Shown piece after piece: positions 27,435 through 35,235 of a DNA stretch of 64,000 bases (positions are counted from its first letter, which is position 1; each line of letters starts with the position of its first letter). Made by a program: the position numbers and the translations under genes. The notes under the pieces are model-generated. The model was not told where the DNA came from, made no database searches, and saw only the letters and a list, made by a program, of their open reading frames with translations. This DNA is from Bacteroidales bacterium UBA1715. Lineage in GTDB: Bacteria > Bacteroidota > Bacteroidia > Bacteroidales > UBA1715. The DNA lies in NCBI GenBank assembly GCA_002317135.1, contig DCIX01000025.1:1-64000 (forward strand), read 5' to 3'.

Positions 27435-28241
27435 ATGAAGTTACATACACTCATATTTACAATTATTTGTCTGCTTTTCTCTTCTTGTTCAAACGCGCAG
27501 CAACAAGAAATTAAGGCTTCGGAAATCGTAAAAGCATTGAAGAAAGGCAAGAATGTAGAATACGCAAACAAGATTATACTTGACGACTTAAATTTCACCG
27601 ATGCGGAAAATCTTCAAATGTTCAACAAATCACAACTGCAAGCAGTTGTGAAAGGGAACATATTTTTCACCAATTGCGTATTTATGGGAGTGATTTCGGC
27701 AAATGGCACCCATAAAGTTTCTGACAAATCGCTTTCCGTACAAACAAAATTTGAAAACAATCTCATATTCGACAACTGCGACTTCCGCGGGAATGTAGAT
27801 TTCAACAATGCTGTAGTACAAGGCAATGTTCATTTTATTCAGTCAAAATTCCGCGAGCAAGCATCTTTCAACAATATGACTATTTGGTCTAAAAACGCGA
27901 ATTTCTCCGAAATTCTATGCGAAAAAGACTTCTCAATGATTTACACAAACATTTATGGAAATCTAACATTGATGGACGGCGAATTCCAGAAATGCCTTCG
28001 TTTACAGGAAACAAATATTCACGGAAATTTGTCGGCAAGTAGTATTTCCGTAGCAGGTTATGCAGACTTCTCGCTTCTTTCGGTACAAGGACGAACAATG
28101 TTCACATACGCAAAAGCATCAACAGGCTCTTTTGAGAAAGCATTATTCGTCAACGAAGTAGATTTTCGAAATGATTCGATTAGCATTGATCATTCCAATG
28201 CGACATTTTTACAAGGTAAAGTAACGACTCAAAATCAATAA
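27435..28241 (+). CDS. Pentapeptide-repeat-like probable lipoprotein
   Basis: I start at 27435 (MKLHTLIFTIICLLFSSC) because this gives a lipoprotein signal with lipobox LFSSC; the earlier in-frame Met adds 26 unlikely residues. The 268-residue protein has a right-handed helix-like pattern in which every fifth position is Phe or Leu, with aspartate and asparagine in between (FDNCDFRGNVDFNNAVVQGN, HFIQSKFREQASFNN, KDFSMIYTNIYGNL). This fits a quadrilateral beta-helix of the pentapeptide type. It precedes the papain-like lipoprotein by 3 bases, probably in one operon, and is likely anchored in the outer membrane. The role is unknown. Confidence 0.75.
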   Translation: MKLHTLIFTIICLLFSSCSNAQQQEIKASEIVKALKKGKNVEYANKIILDDLNFTDAENLQMFNKSQLQAVVKGNIFFTNCVFMGVISANGTHKVSDKSLSVQTKFENNLIFDNCDFRGNVDFNNAVVQGNVHFIQSKFREQASFNNMTIWSKNANFSEILCEKDFSMIYTNIYGNLTLMDGEFQKCLRLQETNIHGNLSASSISVAGYADFSLLSVQGRTMFTYAKASTGSFEKALFVNEVDFRNDSISIDHSNATFLQGKVTTQNQ

Positions 28242-28244
28242 GAT

Positions 28245-29918
28245 ATGAAACAAAAAATATCATCACTATTTATTCGTTTATGTATGCCACTAGCAATCAG
28301 TGGTTGTTTACTATTGCAATCGTGCCAAAACGAAGTATTAAACCAACTTCTTCTCGAGATTTTAGTTTCTGCCGCTAATGGTTGGCTTGTTGATGACGAA
28401 AATATGGACGATATTCCACAAGATGTTGTGGTTGTTGATGTAGATGAAGATGGACTTGCGACAAAAGTAAATCTTGAAAGCAAATTTCCTCCTATCGGCG
28501 ACCAAGGAAGTTACGGAACCTGTGTTGCGTGGGCAACTGGTTACAACCTAAAAACAGCCCTCGATGGTATAGACAAAGGTTGGACTACAACACAATTAGC
28601 AAACAAAGCAAACCAAACAAGTCCAGCCGACTTATGGTATGCTATTTCAACCTCGCAACGTGGTTCTGGCTGTAACGGAACAAATTTCGACCCAGCATTA
28701 ACCGCACTCATTTCTTCTGGAGCTGCATCACTACAAGATGTTCCATATAGCGTATTGTCGAAAAGTTGTTCAAGCACGAACAAAAAAGGTAACGCAGCGA
28801 ACAAGTTGGCAAACTATAGAAAAATAGCGGACAAAGACAGCAAATTAGGAATGACTGTCAACAACTTCAAATATTACCTAAGCCAAGGTCGTCCTGTTGC
28901 TATTGGAGCACAATTAGGAGACCGTTTCATGTCTTGGAATAGTTCCTCTGTAATTAGTTACGACACATACCTACAAGAAGGAATGCAACATGCTTATCAC
29001 GCAATGGTGCTTTCTGGATATGATGACAGCAAGCATGCATTCCGCGTACGAAATTCTTGGGGCACATCTTGGGGAGATAATGGTAGCATTTGGGTTGATT
29101 ATGACTTTTTTCTAAATAGTTTCGTTTTTGCAGCTTTCGTTGCACAAAACAATAGTAGCGTTTCAGTTTCAAGCAATGGAGTAGCAGCGGCCGACCTGAC
29201 TAGCGGCTACGACGTTCTTGCCTACTCTGCGACAGACGAAATAGATTCCGAAGGTGAAACAGAACGAGATAGAGTTTTCTCTTACAGTGTTTATAACTCT
29301 GGAACACAAACAATTTCGGCCAACAAAAATTGGAGTGTTGTCTATATGTACTACAATGCGACAAACGCCAACGACTATCAGATAATCTACGAAGACTACT
29401 ATACTACTCAATATGGCGACAACGACGATCACATGGATATTCTTCCAAAAGACGCGACTGATGCTCTCTGTGGTGGTTATTGGAACAACTTCAGCGTTGC
29501 TGCTGGAAAACAAGTTGGCGACGAGTATGAAATCAGTTACACTATGCCAAACATTACAGGTAAATATTACCTAGTAGTATATGCAGATGCATTCGATGCC
29601 ATTGCCGAAGGAAACGAAGACAATAATTTCTATTTCATTACAGCAGAAAATGGTAAACCATTGGAGTTTGTAAATGGTGTTCCTCAAAATATGTTGAAAT
29701 CGTATAATCTAAAGAGTGAAAAAGTTAGAATTGAACCATTTAGCAATGGCCCAAAACAAACAACTATTTGTGCAGGCAATGTGAATGCTTATACACCAGG
29801 CGAGATTTCTAGTTTGCTTCATTACGAAAAACAATCGGGAAAACTTGCAGAAAAAATCGGTCAATATAGATTGAAATCTGCAGGTGCAACGGTAAAGAAA
29901 ATCAAGACTACGAAATAA
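28245..29918 (+). CDS. Papain-like (C1A) cysteine peptidase, probable lipoprotein
   Basis: The 557-residue protein has a lipoprotein-like N-terminus (Cys21 or Cys27, LLLQSC). The C1 domain carries GDQGSYGTCVAWATGYN with nucleophile Cys93, YHAMVLSGYDD with His252, and RNSWGTSWGDNG with Asn270. Gln87 is the oxyanion residue. The catalytic set is complete. Residues about 330-470 are CARDB-like (strands ending YLVVYADAFDAIAEGNEDNN). The last 80 residues are unassigned. It should cleave peptides at the cell surface or in the periplasm. It shares a transcript with the upstream pentapeptide-like lipoprotein. Confidence 0.9.
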   Translation: MKQKISSLFIRLCMPLAISGCLLLQSCQNEVLNQLLLEILVSAANGWLVDDENMDDIPQDVVVVDVDEDGLATKVNLESKFPPIGDQGSYGTCVAWATGYNLKTALDGIDKGWTTTQLANKANQTSPADLWYAISTSQRGSGCNGTNFDPALTALISSGAASLQDVPYSVLSKSCSSTNKKGNAANKLANYRKIADKDSKLGMTVNNFKYYLSQGRPVAIGAQLGDRFMSWNSSSVISYDTYLQEGMQHAYHAMVLSGYDDSKHAFRVRNSWGTSWGDNGSIWVDYDFFLNSFVFAAFVAQNNSSVSVSSNGVAAADLTSGYDVLAYSATDEIDSEGETERDRVFSYSVYNSGTQTISANKNWSVVYMYYNATNANDYQIIYEDYYTTQYGDNDDHMDILPKDATDALCGGYWNNFSVAAGKQVGDEYEISYTMPNITGKYYLVVYADAFDAIAEGNEDNNFYFITAENGKPLEFVNGVPQNMLKSYNLKSEKVRIEPFSNGPKQTTICAGNVNAYTPGEISSLLHYEKQSGKLAEKIGQYRLKSAGATVKKIKTTK

Positions 29919-29973
29919 AAATAGCGGCATTGTGTACATTAATCTTGTAAAAAATATATTGTAAGAATGTGCA

Positions 29974-30250
29974 ACCCCTAACGGGGGTGTATTCTTATAA
30001 ACATCTACATAAGCTACAGATATGAAAGCCCTAATGGGCTTTTCTATATTGTAGAAATCATATTGTCTCATTCTGTAATAAGCTACACAGTAAGAAAGCT
30101 TGCAAACTCAGTTAGAAATGAAGTCTTTTACACACTTCCATTCTACTATGATAAAAATCCTATATTCCGCGAAAGTCAAACATCCCTGTAGGGGATACCT
30201 ATCTGTAGAAGCAATATCCTCCAACCCGTTCAACAACCCCGTAGGGGTTG
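29974..30250. repeat. REP-like palindrome cluster in a gene-free stretch
   Basis: The 443-base gap 29919-30361 holds no gene. It has three hairpins with GGGG/CCCC-rich arms and TAA, GTA or TGTAG loops: 29974-29988 (ACCCC with GGGGT), 30182-30196 (ATCCC with GGGAT) and 30234-30250 (CAACCCC-GTA-GGGGTTG). A further arm pair is listed separately as a terminator-like hairpin. Similar CCCNTAGGGG elements recur in Bacteroidales intergenic regions and look like REP or mobile palindromes. Confidence 0.6.
30025..30042 (+). terminator. Terminator-like hairpin after the C1 peptidase
   Basis: The 7-bp stem AAAGCCC (30025-30031) pairs with GGGCTTT (30036-30042), with a short T-run after. It lies about 105 bases past the C1 peptidase stop and may end that transcript. 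Confidence 0.55.
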
Positions 30251-30316
30251 CATTGTTTTTATAAGTAAAACCTGCCCTAAATGAGCAAAGAAGAATTACA
30301 ATTCTTTCAAAAAAAA

Positions 30317-30339
30317 AGCCTGTTGAAAATCAACAGGCT
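30317..30339 (-). terminator. Terminator of the outer-membrane barrel gene
   Basis: The 10-bp stem AGCCTGTTGA (30317-30326) pairs with TCAACAGGCT (30330-30339); on the minus strand it is followed by a long T-run. It lies 22 bases past the stop of the gene at 30362-31066. Confidence 0.92.
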
Positions 30340-30361
30340 AACCTCTACATAAATGTCTAAA

Positions 30362-31066
30362 TTAGAATTTGTATGTAACACCAATAGAAAGACCACCATA
30401 AATATCTTGCCACTGACTACCTTCTTTATCCTTTATACCCAAAACCATCCAGGATGCTGTATTTGTAAAAGAATCCATACGTTTATCTTTTGAATTTGAT
30501 TCCCAAGCATCCATCATATCTGTTTTCAACAAACTCATACCAGCTTCTACAAAAATCGACAACGCATCTGAAAGAGAATAATTCATGCCTAAACTAAGAG
30601 GAATAGACAAAACATTTGTTCTATCATAAGATGCAAGACTTACATCATTTCCATTAAATCTTTCCGATTTGATTGCATCTAAAGCAATACCAACAGAAAA
30701 ATATGGTTGAAGAGCCTTTCCTTCAAATTTTTCAGCGTTGAATAATGTTAAATAGTTCACTTTAAAATTAGTATTCAATTCTATAAGATTACCTTTAAAG
30801 TATATATCTTTCTTTTTACCTGCCAATGTTCCACCAGAGAGTTGAAAACGCCAATCAACAATAGAGTTAATTGTTTTTTGACCTCCAACACCTCCCATAA
30901 AACCAACTTTCTTTGATAAATCACCAGCTGTAACAGTAGGAGTAAGTTGAATTTGTACTGCCCACCCATCTTTTATTGAGGTTGTATTTTTTTGAGCAGC
31001 TTCTTCTTGAGCGAATCCACATATTGAAGCCAATAGCAAAGACACTAAAATTGTAAATTTCTTCAT
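30362..31066 (-). CDS. Outer-membrane beta-barrel protein (OprD/OmpW-like size class)
   Basis: The 234-residue protein has a clear signal peptide (MKKFTILVSLLLASICGFAQ) and ends in GVTYKF, the terminal aromatic typical of outer-membrane barrels. The mature part alternates polar and hydrophobic residues in strands with glycine turns (GVGGQKTINSIVDWRFQLSG, SIGVTYKF). It is a small porin-like or membrane-sensing barrel of the Bacteroidetes type; no specific substrate can be named. A 16-base homopolymer and a Fur-like sequence lie upstream. Confidence 0.8.
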   Translation of the reverse strand: MKKFTILVSLLLASICGFAQEEAAQKNTTSIKDGWAVQIQLTPTVTAGDLSKKVGFMGGVGGQKTINSIVDWRFQLSGGTLAGKKKDIYFKGNLIELNTNFKVNYLTLFNAEKFEGKALQPYFSVGIALDAIKSERFNGNDVSLASYDRTNVLSIPLSLGMNYSLSDALSIFVEAGMSLLKTDMMDAWESNSKDKRMDSFTNTASWMVLGIKDKEGSQWQDIYGGLSIGVTYKF

Positions 31067-31099
31067 ATTTAAATAATTAATTTTATATTGAAACTTTGC

Positions 31100-31115
31100 A
31101 AAAAAAAAAAAAAAA
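31100..31115. repeat. Homopolymer of 16 A (T on the coding strand)
   Basis: A run of 16 A lies 34 to 49 bases upstream of the ATG of the outer-membrane barrel gene. Such tracts slip easily during replication; its position in the promoter region is notable. Confidence 0.95.
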
Positions 31116-31129
31116 TGATTCTCATTTCC
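31111..31129 (-). promoter_or_regulatory. Fur-box-like sequence upstream of the barrel gene
   Basis: On the minus strand this reads GGAAATGAGAATCATTTTT, matching 14 of 19 positions of the Fur consensus GATAATGATAATCATTATC. Its 3' end runs into the homopolymer. It is a candidate iron-response site; no direct evidence is available in the window. Confidence 0.35.
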
Positions 31130-31231
31130 AAATTTTTACGAAAGTTTTTCAGTACTATTTACTTTCGTCCTATGCCTAGTCGGATTTTATTTTGGTTACA
31201 CTATTTCCTTCAAATTGATTTTTCTTTTTCC

Positions 31232-31239
31232 TACCTTTG
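31232..31239 (+). promoter_or_regulatory. -7 box for the TauE-type exporter
   Basis: TACCTTTG fits TAnnTTTG; the nearest TTG (31215-31217) is only 14 bases upstream. The box lies 21 bases before the ATG at 31261, which supports that start over the in-frame Met at 31237. Confidence 0.5.
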
Positions 31240-31260
31240 TCACGATTTATAGAGTATAAT

Positions 31261-31995
31261 ATGGCATTTTCCATTTCAACCATTGCGTTACTCATACTGT
31301 CTTGTACAGGTGCATCGTTCATACAACGAGTGAGCGGATTTGGTTTTGGCGTTTTTATCATGACCATATTACCATATATCTGTCCATCGTATGGTGAAGC
31401 AACTACACTGTCGGGGCTTTTATCGGCAGCCCAATCTCTCTACGTATTATTTTTCATGTGGAAATTGGTTGATTGGAAGAAAATACTCTTAATTCTTACA
31501 TCGTTCTCTGTATTCTCATACATAGCAATACAATTTGTAGCTATAGTAGAAGATTCCATACTTAAAATTTTACTCGGTATCTTCCTGATTTTATTGAGTT
31601 TATACTTTCTATCCTTTAATTCAAACATACATGTTAAACCTACCAAAACGCTCCAAATATCAATGGGAGCCGCCAGCGGCGTTTTAGGCGGATTTTTCGG
31701 CATGCACGGCCCACCTGCAGTCATTTATTTTCTAGCATCCGAAAGCGACAAGAACAGATATATGGCGATATGTCAAGCATATTTCTTCCTTACCAATGTC
31801 ATTATGACCATATTCCGTGCCCAAAACGGATTCCTTACCCCTGATGTTGGATATTCATGGCTATATGCTTGTATAGGTGTAGTTATCGGGTCTTTTATCG
31901 GAAAAAAAGTATTCGATAAAATCTCAGCAGAAAAACTTCGCCTTATCATATATATCTATATGATAATTAGTGGAATTGTAGCAATTACATTATAA
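31261..31995 (+). CDS. TauE/SafE family membrane transporter (sulfite/anion exporter)
   Basis: Starting at the ATG at 31261 the protein has 244 residues and about eight hydrophobic segments. The first repeat contains GASFIQRVSGFGFGVFIMTI and the second ASGVLGGFFGMHGPPAVIYF, the two GxGG-type repeats of TauE/SafE proteins. Known members export sulfite, sulfoacetate or related anions; the substrate here is unknown. No other sulfur gene is near. Confidence 0.86.
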   Translation: MAFSISTIALLILSCTGASFIQRVSGFGFGVFIMTILPYICPSYGEATTLSGLLSAAQSLYVLFFMWKLVDWKKILLILTSFSVFSYIAIQFVAIVEDSILKILLGIFLILLSLYFLSFNSNIHVKPTKTLQISMGAASGVLGGFFGMHGPPAVIYFLASESDKNRYMAICQAYFFLTNVIMTIFRAQNGFLTPDVGYSWLYACIGVVIGSFIGKKVFDKISAEKLRLIIYIYMIISGIVAITL

Positions 31996-32027
31996 GCACA
32001 ATTATCACTTATAGATGCGATACCTGC

Positions 32028-32062
32028 TATCAATTATCAATTATCAAGTTCCAATTATCAAT
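32028..32062 (+). repeat. Short AATTATCA tandem repeat before parE
   Basis: The sequence has three spaced copies of CAATTATCAA plus one more CAATTATCA after a TTCC gap. It ends 18 bases before the parE promoter box. It is a simple-sequence feature; no function is evident. Confidence 0.75.
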
Positions 32063-32079
32063 AAACCACTAAAATTTCG

Positions 32080-32087
32080 TATTTTTG
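32080..32087 (+). promoter_or_regulatory. -7 box for parE
   Basis: TATTTTTG fits TAnnTTTG and lies 21 bases before the ATG at 32108; no clear TTG is found upstream. It shows the longer in-frame reading from 32015 is not the real start. Confidence 0.5.
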
Positions 32088-32107
32088 CTTCAATCCCTTT
32101 TTGGACT

Positions 32108-33976
32108 ATGGCAGAAGTAAATTACACAGAAGACAACATTAGAACCCTTGAAGGCGTTGAGCACATTCGTTTACGCCCTGGTATGTATATCGGGAAACTT
32201 GGAGACGGTTCTCATTCCGACGATGGAATTTATGTACTTATCAAAGAAGTTATAGACAACTCTATTGACGAATTCCGTATGAATGCGGGAAAAACAATAG
32301 AAGTAAAAGTAAAAGACGGGAAAGTGCAAGTTCGCGACTATGGTCGTGGTATCCCACTGGGAAAAATTGTTGACTGTGTTTCCATTCTAAATACTGGTGG
32401 TAAATACGATTCGGAAGCTTTCCAAAAATCTGTTGGTCTTAACGGTGTTGGTACCAAAGCGGTAAACGCGCTTTCATGGAAATTCTCTGCCCAATCATTC
32501 CGTGACGGAAAAACTCGCCGAATTGAATTCAAACAAGGGAAATTAATTACCGACACCGACATTATTGATGCCGATGCTTCTGCACAAAACGGTACACTAA
32601 TAGAATTTGAACCAGACTATAGCAAAGGACTTTTTGAAAATTACGCATTCCGTGAAGAAATCATTGAAACGATGATGCGTAACTATTCCTACCTAAACAC
32701 TGGGCTTTCAATTAATTACAACGGGAAGCGATTCAATTCAAAAAATGGTCTTCTCGATTTGTTAAGCGAAAATCTTCAGAAAGACCAAATTGATCCACTA
32801 TATCCTATTATTCACATTAAAGGCCACGATATTGAAATCGCGCTTACGCATACAGAACAAAACGGTGAAGATTATTATTCGTTCGTAAACGGACAATACA
32901 CAATCCAAGGTGGTACGCACCAAGCGGCTTATCGTGAAGCATTGGGAAAAACTATCAAGGAATTCTTCAACAAAAACCAAGAACTTGCCGATATCCGTAA
33001 TGGTATTGTAGGTGCAATTGCCATAAATGTGCAAGAACCTGTATTCGAGAGCCAGACAAAGGTAAAACTTGGTTCACGCGAAATGGCTCCAGAAAAAGAT
33101 GGTGTCGTTAGCATCTCTGTAAACAAATTTGTGAACGATTTCGTAAAACAAGAACTTGACAACTTCCTACATAAACATCCCGAAGTTGTTGACGTAATGT
33201 CAAAGAAAATTCAGGATTCTGAGAAAGAACGCAAGGCTATTGATGTTGTTCGCAACAAGACACTTACCAAACGGGCAAGTTTGAACAACCCGAAACTTCG
33301 TGACTGTCGTATACACTACAACTCGAACCATGAGCAACGCGAAGAATCAAGTATATTCATTACCGAAGGTAATTCTGCCAGTGGTTCTATCACGAAATCG
33401 AGAAACGCTGCCACACAAGCGGTATTCAGCCTTCGTGGTAAGCCACAAAATGCATTCCAATCAAATCCAAAACGAATTTACGAAAACGAAGAATTGAGCC
33501 TTTTGCATTCTGCACTTAACGTGGACGAGTCGTTGGAAAATCTTCGCTACAACAAAGTCATTATCGCAACCGATGCCGATGTTGACGGTATGCACATTCG
33601 TATGCTATTAGTGACATATTTCTTAATGTATTGTCCTGATCTTATCCGCGAAGGACATGTATACATTTTGCAAACGCCATTGTTCCGCGTTCGTAATAAG
33701 AAAGTTACAAAATATTGCTACACCGACGAAGAAAGAATTGCAGCACTCAATTCTATTTCCGATCCAGAAATTACTCGATTCAAAGGTCTTGGAGAAATTT
33801 CTCCAGATGAATTTACGGTATTTATCGGGAAGGACATTCGTTTAGAACCTGTTACATTAGGACAAGATACGCACGATGTCAAGAAAATGTTGGAATTCTA
33901 TATGGGAAACAACACACAACAACGTCAAGATTTTGTTATTGAAAATCTTCGTATCGAAACCGAAGATTTACATTAA
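32108..33976 (+). CDS. parE: DNA topoisomerase IV subunit B
   Basis: The 622-residue ATPase subunit of type IIA topoisomerase has GHKL motifs: IKEVIDNSIDEF (about 48-59), DYGRGIPLGKI, LNTGGKYDSEAFQKSVGLNG, and the QTK loop SQTKVKLGSRE near residue 325. The TOPRIM domain is seen as FITEGNSASGS and TDADVDGMHIR (about 490). The GyrB-type DNA-binding insert is not obvious, and the residues favour ParE over GyrB. Start ATG 32108 is chosen because it gives MAEVNYTEDNIRTLEGVEH. The gene ends inside the neighbouring convergent gene by 9 bases. parC is not in the window. Confidence 0.88.
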   Translation: MAEVNYTEDNIRTLEGVEHIRLRPGMYIGKLGDGSHSDDGIYVLIKEVIDNSIDEFRMNAGKTIEVKVKDGKVQVRDYGRGIPLGKIVDCVSILNTGGKYDSEAFQKSVGLNGVGTKAVNALSWKFSAQSFRDGKTRRIEFKQGKLITDTDIIDADASAQNGTLIEFEPDYSKGLFENYAFREEIIETMMRNYSYLNTGLSINYNGKRFNSKNGLLDLLSENLQKDQIDPLYPIIHIKGHDIEIALTHTEQNGEDYYSFVNGQYTIQGGTHQAAYREALGKTIKEFFNKNQELADIRNGIVGAIAINVQEPVFESQTKVKLGSREMAPEKDGVVSISVNKFVNDFVKQELDNFLHKHPEVVDVMSKKIQDSEKERKAIDVVRNKTLTKRASLNNPKLRDCRIHYNSNHEQREESSIFITEGNSASGSITKSRNAATQAVFSLRGKPQNAFQSNPKRIYENEELSLLHSALNVDESLENLRYNKVIIATDADVDGMHIRMLLVTYFLMYCPDLIREGHVYILQTPLFRVRNKKVTKYCYTDEERIAALNSISDPEITRFKGLGEISPDEFTVFIGKDIRLEPVTLGQDTHDVKKMLEFYMGNNTQQRQDFVIENLRIETEDLH

Positions 33977-35077
33977 TTGAGAATAAACAGACAATAGGTT
34001 TCGTTCCTCTTTTTCCCAACACAAATCAACTGAGGCAGTCAAACAATTTGCTTGATACAATTGTAATCTTTGTTCATCGCGAAGCAATTCATTCAATTGA
34101 TTTGCAAGACTTTTCGCATTTCGTTCTGTAAAAATTTCACCACACGAATAGCGTGAAATAATAGCCTTCATTTCAGGCAAATCTGACACCAGCACCGGCT
34201 TTCCTGCCTGTATGTAGTCGAACAATTTATTCGGCAAACAATAATGGTAACTGGCGCCTAAATCTTCTTCCAACGAAACACCAATTGTCGCTAATTGAGT
34301 ATATGCAGGCAGATTGTTGTACGGAATTTTACCCAAGAATATCACTTTCCCACGTAAATTCAATTGATTAACCATTGCTTCTAATCGAGCACGAATATCA
34401 CCATCGCCAATAATGAGCAGACACGCATCAACCGAGACAAACGATTCTATCAGCAGTTCCAAACTGCGACCAATATTCAATGCACCCTGATATAAAACCA
34501 CTTTCGAATGAGGTAAAACCATCTGTTTTTTCTCACAATTTTCAATCCGATACGGAACATTTTTTACAACAGAAACCGAAACGTCGTATTTTTTTTCGTA
34601 TTCCTTTGCAATTGAATCACAAACAGTTATAACCGATTGCAACTTTGGAAATATGCGTTTTTCTATGGCAAGCCACAGTTTTCTCACCTTAGGACGATGC
34701 TGTAATTCTGGAACTTCCGTAAAATATTCATGACTATCGTACACGAGTTTTTTCCCACGCAATTTTGTAGCACAAAAAACGCCTAACAATGTATCCAAAT
34801 CATTTGCCGTTGCTATGTCAAAGCGGTTACATATCAAATACAGAAAAAAACGAATATTCATTTCTGCATAAAACAACGGTCCTTTGCTAAATAAAAACCA
34901 CAATCGCGTTGTGCGGTAAGTTTCCTGCAATAACGGCAAACTATTTTTCAATTTTCTACCAACTACCTCAACGTCATAACCCTCATTCGAGAGTGACGTT
35001 GCCACCTTACGCACACGATTATCACACGATAAATCAGTGCTTACAAAAAGTATTACTCGTTTTCGGTTAGGAGTCAT
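33968..35077 (-). CDS. Family 4 glycosyltransferase (group 1)
   Basis: Starting at the ATG at 35075-35077 (MTPNRKRVILFVSTDLSCDN) the 369-residue protein has a GT-B fold: LSCDNRVRKVATSLSNEGYD near the N-terminus, then VYDSHEYFTEVPEL (about 110) and a nucleotide-sugar domain with VLYQGALNIGRSLELLIE (about 195-212) and YCLPNKLFDYIQAGKPVLV (about 300). It is probably involved in surface glycan synthesis. It converges with parE and overlaps its stop by 9 bases. An upstream ATG at 35182 would run through the repeat region and promoter box and is rejected. Confidence 0.9.
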   Translation of the reverse strand: MTPNRKRVILFVSTDLSCDNRVRKVATSLSNEGYDVEVVGRKLKNSLPLLQETYRTTRLWFLFSKGPLFYAEMNIRFFLYLICNRFDIATANDLDTLLGVFCATKLRGKKLVYDSHEYFTEVPELQHRPKVRKLWLAIEKRIFPKLQSVITVCDSIAKEYEKKYDVSVSVVKNVPYRIENCEKKQMVLPHSKVVLYQGALNIGRSLELLIESFVSVDACLLIIGDGDIRARLEAMVNQLNLRGKVIFLGKIPYNNLPAYTQLATIGVSLEEDLGASYHYCLPNKLFDYIQAGKPVLVSDLPEMKAIISRYSCGEIFTERNAKSLANQLNELLRDEQRLQLYQANCLTASVDLCWEKEERNLLSVYSQLM

Positions 35078-35096
35078 AAATAGTTTACAAACTATA

Positions 35097-35104
35097 CAAA
35101 AATA
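35097..35104 (-). promoter_or_regulatory. -7 box for the GT4 gene
   Basis: On the minus strand TATTTTTG lies 19 bases before the ATG. The region upstream of it holds the triple repeat at 35125-35207, so both divergent genes share it. Confidence 0.45.
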
Positions 35105-35124
35105 AGAATTATACAACATCGATA

Positions 35125-35207
35125 ACCGTACTTTTATTACAATAAACTTTAAATTATACCGTATTTTTATTACAACATTCAAGAAATTTCACCGTACTTT
35201 TATTACA
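35125..35207 (+). repeat. Three 17-bp direct repeats spaced by exactly 33 bp
   Basis: ACCGTACTTTTATTACA occurs at 35125-35141 and 35191-35207, and ACCGTATTTTTATTACA at 35158-35174. The period is exactly 33 bp, close to three turns of B-DNA, so the sites lie on the same face. Each core GTA-N7-TAC has weak dyad symmetry. They lie between a glycosyltransferase and a DUF4143 ATPase, and the last one overlaps the ATPase promoter. They look like operator sites or a small iteron-like array. Confidence 0.85.
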
Positions 35208-35211
35208 TTTG
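35204..35211 (+). promoter_or_regulatory. -7 box for the DUF4143-type ATPase
   Basis: TACATTTG fits TAnnTTTG and overlaps the end of the third repeat by 4 bases. A start near 35218 leaves a leader of about 18 bases. A protein bound to the third repeat would block it. Confidence 0.55.
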
Positions 35212-35235
35212 CATAATAATTAGCATAAAAAAATC

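Noticed and set aside
29919..30361. CRISPR array
   Set aside because: The palindromes have irregular spacing and differing arms, without equal-length spacers; no cas gene is in the window.
31237..31260. ATG at 31237 as start of the TauE-type gene
   Set aside because: It lies within the -7 box, so the transcript would not contain it.
32015..32107. N-terminal extension of parE from the upstream in-frame ATG
   Set aside because: It covers the AATTATCA repeats and the -7 box and adds residues that do not belong to the GHKL domain; MAEVNY at 32108 fits the family start.
35125..35207. Short CRISPR-like array
   Set aside because: Only three 17-bp repeats with 16-bp gaps, too short for spacers, and directly overlapping a promoter.
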